Shown: in pieces, positions 38,427-47,821 of the stretch | How positions within the stretch are numbered: the stretch's first letter is position 1 | How the letters are laid out: the number at the start of each line of letters is the position of its first letter | Source: an uncultured SAR116 cluster alpha proteobacterium | Lineage (GTDB): Bacteria > Pseudomonadota > Alphaproteobacteria > Puniceispirillales > GCA-002684695 | NCBI GenBank assembly: GCA_902532475.1 | Contig: CACAIE010000005.1 | Span: 1-64,000 of the forward strand | DNA length: 64,000 bases | Direction: 5' to 3' | Program-made: the position numbers and the translations under genes | Notes under the pieces: model-generated | What the model was told of the DNA's origin: nothing | Database searches by the model: none | The model's input: only the letters and a program-made list of their open reading frames with translations

Positions 38427-39677
38427 TTACCCTAACTTCATATTATCTATGCCAACTACACGATCATAAATCCAGAAAAGAAAAAGTACAATCACAAGCA
38501 AAACCAAACCCATAGCAGCAGCTAAATTCCAATTCAGAGATTTCCGCATATGAAAATCGATAAAATTAGAAATCATTTGACCGTCTTGCCCACCAACTAA
38601 AGCAGGAGTTATATAATAGCCTATAGCAAGAATAAAAACCAAAATAGCTCCTGCCCCAATACCAGGAATTGTTTGCGGAACATAAACTCTCCAGAAAGCT
38701 GTCCAGTTGGTTGCACCTAATGATTTTGCTGCCCTGACATATGATGGAGAAATTGTTTTCATCACTGAATAAATTGGTAAAACCATAAATGGCAATAGAA
38801 TATGCGTCATAGCAATTAAAACACCTGTTTTATTATATATAAGGGAAAAACGATCATCATCTTCAGCAAATCCAAAAATAACAAATAAGTCATTCATAAC
38901 TCCTTCACCCTGAAGCATTGCTATCCAAGCTGTTGTTCGAACAAGTAAAGAAGTCCAAAATGGTAGTAAAACTAAAATAAGCAGCAAATTGGAAGTTCTC
39001 AAAGGAAGAGAAGCCATCAAGTAAGCAATGGGGTATCCTAATAGTAATGAAGCAATTGTTACAATTAATGAGATTTCTAGAGTTCTAATAAATAATTTAA
39101 CGTGAATTCTTCTTTTTTCATCTTGCAAAGAAATTGACCCATCAGCATTAAGCTTGTAATCCAAAGAAGCAGCTATATAGCCTATCGTAAAAACATTGGA
39201 AGAAACTTTCATTGCCTGCCATGTTTCAATTTTAGACCATTTTTTTTTCAATTTCTTTAAAGATTTCTTAAATGGAGGCTTTAATTTCGCTGCCTTTTTT
39301 GCAGACGAAGTAAATAGAGACCTGGTGCCAGATAACTCTCTGTTAACTCTAGTTGCAACTTTACCAATGGTTTTATTTTTCCTGGCATTAACCAAATCAA
39401 TGACTAAAGCGGCATACATTTCCTCAGTTGGCTCTGAAACGCCATCCCAATCTTCAAGAATATTTGAAGTTTCCGGCATTAGATTACTAAATCGAGTGTC
39501 GTAAACCCCTTGCCACAAAAGTAAAATAATAGGCAAAACAAATAAAAATATTAGAAAAATTAATAAGGGTGAAACTAATCCAAAAGCCCTTAATTTATTT
39601 CGAAACAATGACTGTTGCAGTTTCTTTTTTAAGGGTGTGCCATCAGCAGCTTGTAACGTTTCAGAATTAGCATTCAT
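38427..39677 (-). CDS. potB: Polyamine-type ABC transporter permease (PotB-like)
   Basis: A 416-aa permease. Its first TM segment (LISPLLIFLIFLFVLPIILLLWQ-like region) is followed by a large soluble, Lys-rich insertion of about 130 residues, then the permease core with the EAA motif RAAKSLGATNWTAFWRVYVPQTIPG. The insertion makes it longer than E. coli PotB (275 aa). It is 7 bases upstream of potC on the same strand and follows potD after an RNA hairpin. Confidence 0.88.
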   Translation of the reverse strand: MNANSETLQAADGTPLKKKLQQSLFRNKLRAFGLVSPLLIFLIFLFVLPIILLLWQGVYDTRFSNLMPETSNILEDWDGVSEPTEEMYAALVIDLVNARKNKTIGKVATRVNRELSGTRSLFTSSAKKAAKLKPPFKKSLKKLKKKWSKIETWQAMKVSSNVFTIGYIAASLDYKLNADGSISLQDEKRRIHVKLFIRTLEISLIVTIASLLLGYPIAYLMASLPLRTSNLLLILVLLPFWTSLLVRTTAWIAMLQGEGVMNDLFVIFGFAEDDDRFSLIYNKTGVLIAMTHILLPFMVLPIYSVMKTISPSYVRAAKSLGATNWTAFWRVYVPQTIPGIGAGAILVFILAIGYYITPALVGGQDGQMISNFIDFHMRKSLNWNLAAAMGLVLLVIVLFLFWIYDRVVGIDNMKLG

Positions 39678-39697
39678 AGTGAGAGATTAATATTTTA

Positions 39698-39729
39698 AAT
39701 AAGGGAGGATAATAACACCCTCCCTTATT
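39698..39729 (-). promoter_or_regulatory. Intercistronic stem-loop between potD and potB
   Basis: AATAAGGGAGG at 39698-39708 and CCTCCCTTATT at 39719-39729, an 11-bp perfect stem with a 10-base loop. It lies just after the stop of the substrate-binding protein gene and before the permease gene on the minus strand. Such hairpins commonly protect the binding-protein mRNA from 3' decay or partly stop transcription, giving excess binding protein. Confidence 0.75.
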
Positions 39730-39737
39730 ACAAAAAT

Positions 39738-40817
39738 TTAGTTTGCTAACCAAGCGTTAAAACGCTCATTCAACTCGTCTTGGTTGTCTGCCCACCAAGC
39801 ATAGTCATTTTGAATAGCATTTTTAAAGTTAGCTGGATCTGTAGGCATATGTGGAGCCATCTTTAGATCCGGTTGATTATGATAACTGCTAACCAATGCT
39901 GCAGAAGATAATCTTGTTGGTCCATAAGAAATCCATGATGCCTGAGCAGCCAATTGCTCTGTAGCTGTAGAAAATACTAGAAATTCCATAGCTAGATCTT
40001 TATTTTTAGCACCCTTAGGAATAGCCCATAAATCTAAATCATAAACTTGACCATCCCAAACGATTGTAAAAGGCTTTCCCTCTGCTGCTACAGCATTAAA
40101 AATTCTACCATTATAAGCAGTCGTCATCGCTACTTCACCGTCAGCTAATAACTGAGGTGGCTGAGCTCCCGCTTCCCACCAAACAACACTATCTTTAATA
40201 GTATCTAGTTTAGCAAATGCACGATCTACGCCTTCTTCAGTTGATAGAACAATATAAACATAATCAGCTGGAACACCATCAGCCATAAGAGCCATTTCTA
40301 GGTTTGGCTTTGGACCCTTTCTCATTCCTCTTTTACCTGGAAATTTTTCTAAGTCAAAAAAGTCTGCCATTGTTTTTGGTCCATTTGGCATTTTTTCAAA
40401 GTCATATGCAAAAATAGTTGACCAAACGATATTACCTACAGCACAATCTACAACTGAATTTGGAATAAAGTCATCTGCTGCTGGAGTTCCATCTGCACCA
40501 GGTGGTAAAATTGACGCGTCAATTTCCTCAAGCAATCCTTCATCACATCCACGAACAGCGTCAGAAAGCTCTAAGTCAACAATATCCCAAGTTACATTTC
40601 CTGCTTCAACTTGTGATTTTATTTCAGCTAGTCCCCCTCCATAGTCCTCAGAGACAACTTGGTGGCCTGTTGCAGCAGTCCATGGCTTATGATAAGCCTC
40701 AATTTGAGATTTAGTATAAGCACCGCCCCATGATACAGCAGTTATTGATCCTGCTGATGCAGCACTTGCAAATAGCGCTGCTCCAGCAACACCTATTATA
40801 AGTGATTTGAGTTTCAT
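39738..40817 (-). CDS. potD: Polyamine-type ABC transporter substrate-binding protein (PotD-like)
   Basis: A 359-aa periplasmic binding protein with a Sec signal peptide ending in ASAASA (about residue 22). The mature start ITAVSWGGAYTKSQIEAYHKPW and the motifs MRKGPKPNLEMALMADG and AMTTAYNGRIF match the spermidine/putrescine-binding family. Its order with PotA, PotB and PotC supports a polyamine or related cation as ligand, although the family also binds other compounds. A ribosome site (AGGAG) lies before the ATG. Confidence 0.9.
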   Translation of the reverse strand: MKLKSLIIGVAGAALFASAASAGSITAVSWGGAYTKSQIEAYHKPWTAATGHQVVSEDYGGGLAEIKSQVEAGNVTWDIVDLELSDAVRGCDEGLLEEIDASILPPGADGTPAADDFIPNSVVDCAVGNIVWSTIFAYDFEKMPNGPKTMADFFDLEKFPGKRGMRKGPKPNLEMALMADGVPADYVYIVLSTEEGVDRAFAKLDTIKDSVVWWEAGAQPPQLLADGEVAMTTAYNGRIFNAVAAEGKPFTIVWDGQVYDLDLWAIPKGAKNKDLAMEFLVFSTATEQLAAQASWISYGPTRLSSAALVSSYHNQPDLKMAPHMPTDPANFKNAIQNDYAWWADNQDELNERFNAWLAN

Positions 40818-40924
40818 TATTTTCTCCTTTTAAACCCGATAGTTTAAATTATCTAAATTAATTTCTAGATAATTATTTATTAGTATTCCATGATCTTTTG
40901 TCACGTTATTACTAATACTATATA

Positions 40925-42007
40925 TCATGCATCTAACGCATGACAATCTTTAGAATCCCAACTAAGTGAAATTTTTTCTCCAATCTTTAAATTATTTTGA
41001 ATATTGGAGTTGGGTATCTTAACTATAAATTCATTTTCTTTATCCAACTCAATTAAACAACGAATATGATCACCATGGTAAATCAACTGCTTAACAAGGG
41101 CGTTAACCTTATTTTTATACTTGCTATTAAGGTGAATTCTCTCAGGCCTAATAGATAAAGTTGTATCACTACCAACTTCCCCACAATTGACCTTTAATGC
41201 TTTTACTTCCAGATTCTGAGCGGTTTTCACTGTTACTTCATTGTTGTTAATATTTTTGACTTTTCCGGTTAATTTATTATTTTCCCCTATAAACTGGGCA
41301 ACAAAAGCATTTTCAGGCTTTTCATATAATCCTGCAGGAGTCGATAATTGCTGAATTTGACCATCATTAAATACAGCAACTCTATCAGACATAGTTAAAG
41401 CCTCAGACTGGTCGTGAGTTACATACACTACCGTAACGCCAAGTTTTTTATGAAGGTTTTTAATTTCATATTGCATATGCTCTCTTAATTGCTTATCTAA
41501 CGCTCCTAAAGGTTCGTCCATCAAAACTAAATCTGGGTTAAAAACAAGACTTCTTGCCAAAGCGATTCTTTGTTGCTGTCCTCCTGATAATTGCGCAGGC
41601 TTTCTATTAATAAATTCAGACATTTGAACCATTTCCAAAGCTGTTTTTACTTTTTCTTCTCTATTTTTTTTATCAATTTTTCTTACTTCTAGTGGAAATG
41701 AAAGGTTTTCTCCTACTGTCATGTGAGGAAATAAAGCGTAGTTCTGAAAAACCATACCTATACCTCTTTTATGGGGCGGTATATTATTGATAGGTTTTCC
41801 ATCGAATAAAATCTCACCATGGGTTGCTGTTTCAAAGCCGGCAAGCATTAACAGACAGGTTGTTTTTCCAGATCCTGAAGGTCCTAACATGGTTAAAAAT
41901 TCACCCTTTTTAATCCTTAAATTCAGGTCCTTTACTACTAAGCTTAAACCATCATAGCTCTTTTGAACTCTTTCAAAAACTACAAATGAATCATCTTGAG
42001 TGCTCAT
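40925..42007 (-). CDS. potA: Polyamine-type ABC transporter ATP-binding protein (PotA-like)
   Basis: A 360-aa ATPase. Walker A is GPSGSGKTT, the signature is LSGGQQQR, Walker B is LVLMDEPLGALD and the switch His is in VTHDQSEA. A C-terminal TOBE domain is present (LSIRPERIHL onwards). It is the first gene of the transporter operon; the potD gene follows after 107 bases that hold no other gene. Confidence 0.93.
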   Translation of the reverse strand: MSTQDDSFVVFERVQKSYDGLSLVVKDLNLRIKKGEFLTMLGPSGSGKTTCLLMLAGFETATHGEILFDGKPINNIPPHKRGIGMVFQNYALFPHMTVGENLSFPLEVRKIDKKNREEKVKTALEMVQMSEFINRKPAQLSGGQQQRIALARSLVFNPDLVLMDEPLGALDKQLREHMQYEIKNLHKKLGVTVVYVTHDQSEALTMSDRVAVFNDGQIQQLSTPAGLYEKPENAFVAQFIGENNKLTGKVKNINNNEVTVKTAQNLEVKALKVNCGEVGSDTTLSIRPERIHLNSKYKNKVNALVKQLIYHGDHIRCLIELDKENEFIVKIPNSNIQNNLKIGEKISLSWDSKDCHALDA

Positions 42008-42213
42008 AATTATTTTTTATTACCTCTAAAATTGTTTAAGCTTTTTTTGCCAATAAAAATAACATATCATATAAAAAAAAATTCTTATTGCAATTAAGAT
42101 AATACTTTTTTTATTGAGAAACATCTAATTTGAATTAGATTTTTCAAGTTTGCCGATTTTTTTAAACTTTAAGCAGAGAAAGTTGTTAATTTTAATTTTG
42201 AAAAAGGTTAACT

Positions 42214-43155
42214 CTATAATTCATTTGTCCAAATTGGATTTGTCCAAGCCTTTCTTCCATTTTCATCAATAATCACTATACGCACCCAAGGGGTTTTGTT
42301 GGTCCTTTCCACTCCGGGAGGAAATCTAATTTTAGTTCTAACCATTGCATCACCATGAGATGCAAGAGATGCGGAACCATATCCAACTAGAATTGCAGAG
42401 CTAATTGGTGAGCTCTCTATATTTAATTCTTCTCTATTTATTGATAAATCAAAAATCTTTGGTCCCTGAGAAGAGTAAAAATGCCCTTCTTTTAAAGATT
42501 TTAATAAAGAAAGAGGCTCATTTTTTTCAGATTTAACTTCTACCCAACCACCAAAAAAGTCACCTGATTTAAAATGCGCATCATCAGTAGCAATTAGATT
42601 TAATTTTTTTCCTTGTGATAATAATAAGTCTAATAAATACGCTCCATCTCCTCTGTCGCTATCTACAGCACATCCATGGTTATAAATTTCTGCGCAATGC
42701 GCAGCTTCTATAGTTTCAGCATCATTTAAAGTTAAACCTGACCATTGAGGATGTGCAATGGATACAAATGCTCCACTATCTCTACATCTTTGAGCAAGAT
42801 CTGAAGCTGTTTCTTGTTCTTGAGAAGGAACAAAATTTGGAGAATTTGAAGGCTTGAAATCTTTTGGTAACCCGATAGCTAGCAAGTGCCAAATTTCACC
42901 ATTCTGCATTGATCCTGAATGAACCTCCGCACCCAGTATTGTTGTAAAATTGCTTTCCCTATATTTCGTTGTATCAGTAATGGGGTAATCATAAAGGCCA
43001 ACAAAATGGTCAGAAATACAAAGAAAGTCATAGCCTTTTTCCTTGTATTTTTTACAAACCAAGTCCGGGGAGAGCAATCCATCTGAGTTAGTTGAATGTG
43101 TATGAAGGTTCCCCTTAAAAAATTCACCTTTATTTGAAAAAGCAGATGGCCTCAT
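42214..43155 (-). CDS. PHP-domain metal-dependent hydrolase (CehA/McbA-like)
   Basis: A 313-aa protein with the PHP motif GNLHTHSTNSDG (residues 14-25), then FLCISDHFVG, EVHSG, ISIAHP-like VSIAHPQWSG and ATDDAHF, which supply the metal ligands. The C-terminal region (REELNIESSPISSAILVGYGSA, WVRIVIID) is the beta-rich extension of CehA/McbA-type proteins. It probably cleaves a phosphoester or carbamate; the substrate is unknown. It lies 206 bases upstream of potA on the same strand; that gap shows no gene. Confidence 0.8.
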   Translation of the reverse strand: MRPSAFSNKGEFFKGNLHTHSTNSDGLLSPDLVCKKYKEKGYDFLCISDHFVGLYDYPITDTTKYRESNFTTILGAEVHSGSMQNGEIWHLLAIGLPKDFKPSNSPNFVPSQEQETASDLAQRCRDSGAFVSIAHPQWSGLTLNDAETIEAAHCAEIYNHGCAVDSDRGDGAYLLDLLLSQGKKLNLIATDDAHFKSGDFFGGWVEVKSEKNEPLSLLKSLKEGHFYSSQGPKIFDLSINREELNIESSPISSAILVGYGSASLASHGDAMVRTKIRFPPGVERTNKTPWVRIVIIDENGRKAWTNPIWTNEL

Positions 43156-43234
43156 ATCTTTTGCAAGCAGTTGATAGTTGTCTCTTTTAACTTAATAACA
43201 AAGTAACAGAAAAGAATCAAAAATTAGATAACGT

Positions 43235-43486
43235 TTAATTGTGATCCAGAGTTTTTTGATTATTTGAATTATTTACGTACCTTACTTTTATCCAACAATC
43301 ATTATCTTGAGATAAATGAAACCATTTCTCACCTGACTTAACTAAAAACTTAAATTGATTAAATTTTTCAGAATCTTCAGAGTTTTTTGCTAAATCTGAT
43401 ATTTTGATTTCACAAGCACTTATTCCAAGTGAATAAAATAAAAATATTGAACAAATCACTATATAAATAACTAAATTATATTTCAT
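43235..43486 (-). CDS. Small exported protein, unknown
   Basis: An 83-aa protein with a signal peptide (LVIYIVICSIFLFYSLGISAC). The Cys after GISA may be a lipidation site. The remaining 58 residues have a single further Cys and a WFHLSQDNDCWIKVRYV segment that resembles a small SH3-like beta-barrel. No domain is recognised with certainty. It is upstream of the PHP gene on the same strand. Confidence 0.55.
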   Translation of the reverse strand: MKYNLVIYIVICSIFLFYSLGISACEIKISDLAKNSEDSEKFNQFKFLVKSGEKWFHLSQDNDCWIKVRYVNNSNNQKTLDHN

Positions 43487-43634
43487 GGAAATTAATTTTA
43501 TAAATTAATAAATCAATAAAAAGATAATTTCATGGCCACTTTATGAAAAAAAATGTTTAAAATGCCTCAAATACGACTCGATCAAGGCAAAAAATATTGT
43601 ATGCTATGATTATTAATATAAATTTGAGTAATGA

Positions 43635-44168
43635 ATGCTGAAAGAGGTGATTGTGTCTGAATTAACTGACCAATTCTATGAAATAAAAAATTTAATTTAT
43701 GAAAAGTTTTTGATTTTTATCACTTATGTATCAGATCTCTATGATTTAACTTTTATTAAATTAAAGTCTGAGTTTGATGTTTTGAAGAATATTATTTCTT
43801 CATTTACTAATTATTTGTCAAAAGTTTATGAGATGGTTCTCATAAGATTAAATATAGAACTATCTGATCTTAAAACAATCATTTCATCATTTACTAATTC
43901 TTTAAGTGAGAATGGAAGAATTGCCTTAGTCACTATTATTATAATTATTTTAGCGTTTGCTTTAATTATTATATTAAAGCCAAAACAAAAAATACAATCT
44001 GGAAATAAACCCTCAAAAAACAAATCAAAGTCCATTAGAGGACAGCTTCTTGAAATTGAAATTGATTTACTTGAGCTTCAAGATAAATACAGCAGAAATG
44101 TAATTAGTTATAACAGTTATTTAGCTGAAACAAAAAGACTTGGGGAAAGAGCTAACAATCTTCAGTAA
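43635..44168 (+). CDS. Single-pass membrane protein with an internal repeat, unknown
   Basis: A 177-aa protein. Residues about 42-95 contain two similar 28-residue units, recognisable by LKNIISSFTNYLSK and LKTIISSFTNSLSE, and a third weaker copy may precede them. One TM segment follows (IALVTIIIIILAFALIIIL), then a basic linker and a short helical tail. The start ATG at 43635 is preceded by GAGTAAT and overlaps an out-of-frame ATG. Function is not known; repeated amphipathic helices suggest self-association at the membrane. Confidence 0.6.
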   Translation: MLKEVIVSELTDQFYEIKNLIYEKFLIFITYVSDLYDLTFIKLKSEFDVLKNIISSFTNYLSKVYEMVLIRLNIELSDLKTIISSFTNSLSENGRIALVTIIIIILAFALIIILKPKQKIQSGNKPSKNKSKSIRGQLLEIEIDLLELQDKYSRNVISYNSYLAETKRLGERANNLQ

Positions 44169-44172
44169 ATGA

Positions 44173-44382
44173 TTATTTGTAGTTGGTTCTTAGGGCATAC
44201 TCACTTAATATAATTTCTCTCCTAGTTACATCATTTTCAATGCGAATTTCATAATGTGTTATATTATTTAATTTAATCTCTCTCTTAATTGAGCATACTG
44301 ATCCATTAGCCTTTGAATGAATTCTTTGACCAACAGTAAAACTGACTTCTTTACTTTTGAAAATGTTATTAAAAAATGTCAT
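44173..44382 (-). CDS. Small uncharacterised protein
   Basis: A 69-aa protein, convergent with the preceding gene (4-base gap). The sequence alternates beta-prone stretches (VSFTVGQRIHSKANGSVCSIKREI, THYEIRIEND), suggesting a small beta-barrel. No signal peptide or motif. The following gap, 44383-44523, has no gene, only an AT-rich stretch with a weak GAAGG/CCTTC pairing. Confidence 0.5.
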   Translation of the reverse strand: MTFFNNIFKSKEVSFTVGQRIHSKANGSVCSIKREIKLNNITHYEIRIENDVTRREIILSEYALRTNYK

Positions 44383-44523
44383 AAACTAAGCCTTAAAATC
44401 ATAGGATAATCAAAGGTTAGAACTTTTTTACGAAGGGCTGTTACCGACCTTCTATGTACTTATAATATAACAAACTGTTTTATCCTCTTTCATGATATAC
44501 TAGTAGATGAAAAATCGCAATTT

Positions 44524-45342
44524 TTACTTCTCATTTTGAGAAATAATTAGTTTTGCTAAATCCCAATTTTGATCTGAAAAAATATCTTTGTTTATTTTTT
44601 TGCTGCTTTCAAACCAATCGGTAACATTTGTTATTTTATTGAGCCCTGAAATATACTCGTCAATAATTTCATTAGCTCTGGTTTTACTAAAAGATTGGAA
44701 ATGCCCTCCATGGAATAAATTTATATCTAAATTCTTAATACGCAATAAGGTTTGTTTATATTGCTCTATACTGGAATGATAGAATGAATCTAAAAGCTCC
44801 CCATCATAAATTGCGTCTCCGCTAAACAACTCCTTAGACTTCATATCCATCAAGCCTATTGACCCTGGAGAATGTCCAGGAAGATGGAGTATTTGAAACG
44901 CTTTATCACCTAAATCAATGACATCGCCTTCATCTAAGTAACCCGTCAACGGAGCTGGTTTTACATAAAATGTATCGCCTGAATAATTTGGAAATTGTTT
45001 TTTATCAATTATTCCTATCTCCTTCCAAGCTCCAGAAAAAACAATGTTCTCATTTAAGGGAGACTTAATTATTTCTGCTTCTTTCCTATGTCCCAATCTG
45101 TCATCAAACTCATGCAATGAACCGCAATGATCAAAATGCGAGTGCGTAATAATAGCTTTAATCGGTTTATCCGTTTGCGCCACAACCCAATCCCTTAATG
45201 GACTAAGACCCATTCCCGTATCAATGATTAAGTCATAGTTTTTGCCTTTGACGTGCCAAATATTGCATCGCATAAAATTGGCAACATAGGTTTCTTGGAT
45301 CAAAGAAATTCCATCAGATATATTAAAGGTTTTGTAAGACAT
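44524..45342 (-). CDS. Metallo-beta-lactamase-fold hydrolase
   Basis: A 272-aa protein with the metal site THSHFDHCGS (His-x-His-x-Asp-His), LPGHSPGSIGL, SGDAIYDGE and the last His in FHGGHFQSF. It is shorter than, and different from, the 21357-22397 product. The substrate is unknown; it may act on a thioester, lactone or cyclic amide. It precedes an amidase and a ureohydrolase gene on the same strand in reverse order, suggesting a shared catabolic unit. Confidence 0.88.
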   Translation of the reverse strand: MSYKTFNISDGISLIQETYVANFMRCNIWHVKGKNYDLIIDTGMGLSPLRDWVVAQTDKPIKAIITHSHFDHCGSLHEFDDRLGHRKEAEIIKSPLNENIVFSGAWKEIGIIDKKQFPNYSGDTFYVKPAPLTGYLDEGDVIDLGDKAFQILHLPGHSPGSIGLMDMKSKELFSGDAIYDGELLDSFYHSSIEQYKQTLLRIKNLDINLFHGGHFQSFSKTRANEIIDEYISGLNKITNVTDWFESSKKINKDIFSDQNWDLAKLIISQNEK

Positions 45343-45398
45343 AAATAATTAACGTTTCTATTTATAACAGTATTATTAACTTTATCATTTATGGAAAG

Positions 45399-46643
45399 TT
45401 AATTAAGTTCCCACTCATTTAATATAGGCAAAATATTTAAACTTTTCTCAATAAGTTGTGAGATTTTCAACAATTTTTCATCTTCTCCAAACCTTCCTAC
45501 AATCTGGATGGAATAGGGCAAGTTGTTCTCATTTACACCTGTTGGGATTGTGATAACTGGTAAACCAGTATAACTCCAAATAGAATTCATTCTAAAATCT
45601 CCCGTTGAATCAATCCCAAAAGGCGCCAAATCTGGTGCAACTGGCGCTATCCAAATATCAATTCCATTATCTATCATTAACGATTGAACAGATTGCTGAT
45701 CTTTCCGAGCTTTATTTAATAACAAAGCCAAATTATTAGGAGGAATTTTTTTTCCAGATTCAATAGATTGTCTACTTATAGGTCTATATAGTTCTTTATA
45801 TTTTTCATACCAACCTGAGTGAACATTATAAAGTTCAGCAAATGTTATTTTATCAATTGTAAGATTGTAATTCGCAATATCATTTACTAATTCTACTTTT
45901 TTTACGTGAAATGGCCTCCCTAATCGTTGGACAATATTAAGATATTGTTTCAAAACATGTGGCTTCGATAAGTCTAAGTATGAGCCCTCCGGAATCCCAA
46001 TGAAAATGTTTTTATCTAACGTAGGTTTTTGCGAGCTCCAATTTTCAACAATGATTGGCAATGTTTTTTCTAACAGATTAAAATCTTTTGCAAATATTCC
46101 AATATGATCCATTGAACTTGAAAAAAGCAAAACCCCATCCCTACTTATACGACCAAAGCTTGGCTTGTAACCAATAACACCGCAATAACCTGCTGGCCTT
46201 ATCACAGAGCCAGAAGTTTGAGTTCCAATAGCAACATCACAAAACCCTGCAGCTACTGACGCTCCTGATCCACTGGAAGACCCCCCAGGAGTATGGGAAA
46301 GATTCCTAGGGTTCCTAGTTTCACCTGGATCGGATACTGCAAATTCAGCAGTTACTGTCTTTGCCGTAAATATTGCTCCAGCATCTAACAAGCTAGAAAC
46401 ACAACTAGCTTGAGATCCTTTAAATAATTCATGCGGTAACAAAGACCCGCATCGCGTTGGATAACCTTCAACATTGATAATATCTTTGACACCAATTAAA
46501 ACATTTTTCAAAGGTAACTTTTTATTTGTTTTAGAATGTATTTTTGCGCTGTCTTCTAAGATTCTCCTTTCATCAAAGGTACCTTTAACAAAAGATTTTA
46601 CTCTACTTTCATATTTAGTAATGTGCTCTATTCTTTTTTTCAT
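45399..46643 (-). CDS. Amidase-signature hydrolase
   Basis: A 414-aa amidase-signature enzyme with the Lys in IGVKDIINVEG, the cis-Ser region HTPGGSSSGSGASVA and the nucleophile Ser in GTQTSGSVIRPAG. It is shorter than GatA and lacks gat partners here. Located between an MBL hydrolase and a ureohydrolase on the same strand, so it likely releases ammonia from an amide in the same nitrogen-scavenging route. The substrate is not known. Confidence 0.9.
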   Translation of the reverse strand: MKKRIEHITKYESRVKSFVKGTFDERRILEDSAKIHSKTNKKLPLKNVLIGVKDIINVEGYPTRCGSLLPHELFKGSQASCVSSLLDAGAIFTAKTVTAEFAVSDPGETRNPRNLSHTPGGSSSGSGASVAAGFCDVAIGTQTSGSVIRPAGYCGVIGYKPSFGRISRDGVLLFSSSMDHIGIFAKDFNLLEKTLPIIVENWSSQKPTLDKNIFIGIPEGSYLDLSKPHVLKQYLNIVQRLGRPFHVKKVELVNDIANYNLTIDKITFAELYNVHSGWYEKYKELYRPISRQSIESGKKIPPNNLALLLNKARKDQQSVQSLMIDNGIDIWIAPVAPDLAPFGIDSTGDFRMNSIWSYTGLPVITIPTGVNENNLPYSIQIVGRFGEDEKLLKISQLIEKSLNILPILNEWELN

Positions 46644-46729
46644 AACTAAAAGATTAAAAAATTTTGGAGCTAGACCAAGCGATTTATTTAATTAACTATT
46701 AAAGAATTTAAGAAGTAATATTGTTTAGT

Positions 46730-47707
46730 TTATTTTCTATCATAATAACCTGCCCTAACCATTGCCCCGATAAAATTGCAAATAAGTCTTTCTGCATGAA
46801 AAAGAGTAGTATTTCCTTTTTCAAAAGAAGGTGAGATTTCCACAAGATCAAACCCTATAACTCTTCCTTTCTTAACTATCCCATGAACTAATTCCCTTAT
46901 TTGTAACCAATTTAACCCACCAGGAGTAGGCGCATTAACTGCTGGCATTATTGTAGGATCCATACCATCTGCATCAACTGTTATATAAAAATTTACGTCA
47001 TCTGGTATTTTCTCAAGTATTGCTTTTATCCCTATATCATGCACTTCATAGGCACTAATGAGATTAGAGCCATAGGCAATTGCATCATCATATTCTTGCT
47101 GTCTTCCACTTCCCACGCCCCTCAAGCCAATCTGATATATAGCAGAGACTGAATTTAATTCAGAAGCTCTCTTTATTGGACTAGAATAACCCTCTTTTTC
47201 ACCATTTACTTCATCTCTCCAATCCATGTGAGCATCAATTTGAATTAAAACAATAGGCTTATTTTTAGGCAACGCTCTCATTATAGGAATGGGTATCCCA
47301 TGATCGCCACCAATACAAATGAGCGTCGCATCTGAATCAAAAATCTTTTTTGCTACTTTTTCAGCTCTTCGGTAATGTTCTCTTGGGTCTGTGAAGTCTG
47401 CTGAAACATTTCCGCAATCAACAATTTTGATATCTTTATTATCTAATAATGGTCCACCAAGATCCCAATCAAAATGTTTTAAAGTCCTAGGCTCATCCCA
47501 TGCTGCATCTTGAGCATTTAATCTTAATGTATCAGGTGCAGTACTTTGATCATTAGATAATTCATTAGGATAATATGGCAAACCATAAGGTACGCCTAAA
47601 ATTACTATGTCTGCATCTAAATTGTCTAAATCTAAATTTAGAGGAAATCCTAACAAACCTCTCGCATTTCCTTTGGGTGGTTCCGTTAAAGATATATTAT
47701 TTTTCAT
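46730..47707 (-). CDS. Ureohydrolase (agmatinase/guanidino-hydrolase family)
   Basis: A 325-aa Mn/Ni-dependent ureohydrolase. The metal motifs are GGDHGIPIP, DAHMDWRD and TVDADGMDPTIMPAV. In the last, the usual Ser is Thr and the segment after DP is TIMPAV rather than the agmatinase AFAPGT, a form shared with both copies at 52-54 kb. It hydrolyses a guanidino compound to urea and an amine, but the exact substrate (agmatine, guanidinobutyrate, other) cannot be told. Clearly diverged from the tandem pair. Confidence 0.88.
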   Translation of the reverse strand: MKNNISLTEPPKGNARGLLGFPLNLDLDNLDADIVILGVPYGLPYYPNELSNDQSTAPDTLRLNAQDAAWDEPRTLKHFDWDLGGPLLDNKDIKIVDCGNVSADFTDPREHYRRAEKVAKKIFDSDATLICIGGDHGIPIPIMRALPKNKPIVLIQIDAHMDWRDEVNGEKEGYSSPIKRASELNSVSAIYQIGLRGVGSGRQQEYDDAIAYGSNLISAYEVHDIGIKAILEKIPDDVNFYITVDADGMDPTIMPAVNAPTPGGLNWLQIRELVHGIVKKGRVIGFDLVEISPSFEKGNTTLFHAERLICNFIGAMVRAGYYDRK

Positions 47708-47821
47708 TTTATTTCAGAAATCCTTTATTAGTATTTTAATTTCTATAATTCTCAATATATTTAAACTTTTTCTTAATGATGTCCTTAACAATCTATTAAA
47801 TTATTTTCTAACAAAATATAA

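Noticed and set aside
44383-44523. A terminator at the GAAGG/CCTTC pairing
   Set aside because: The stem is only five base pairs with a long loop and no T-run.
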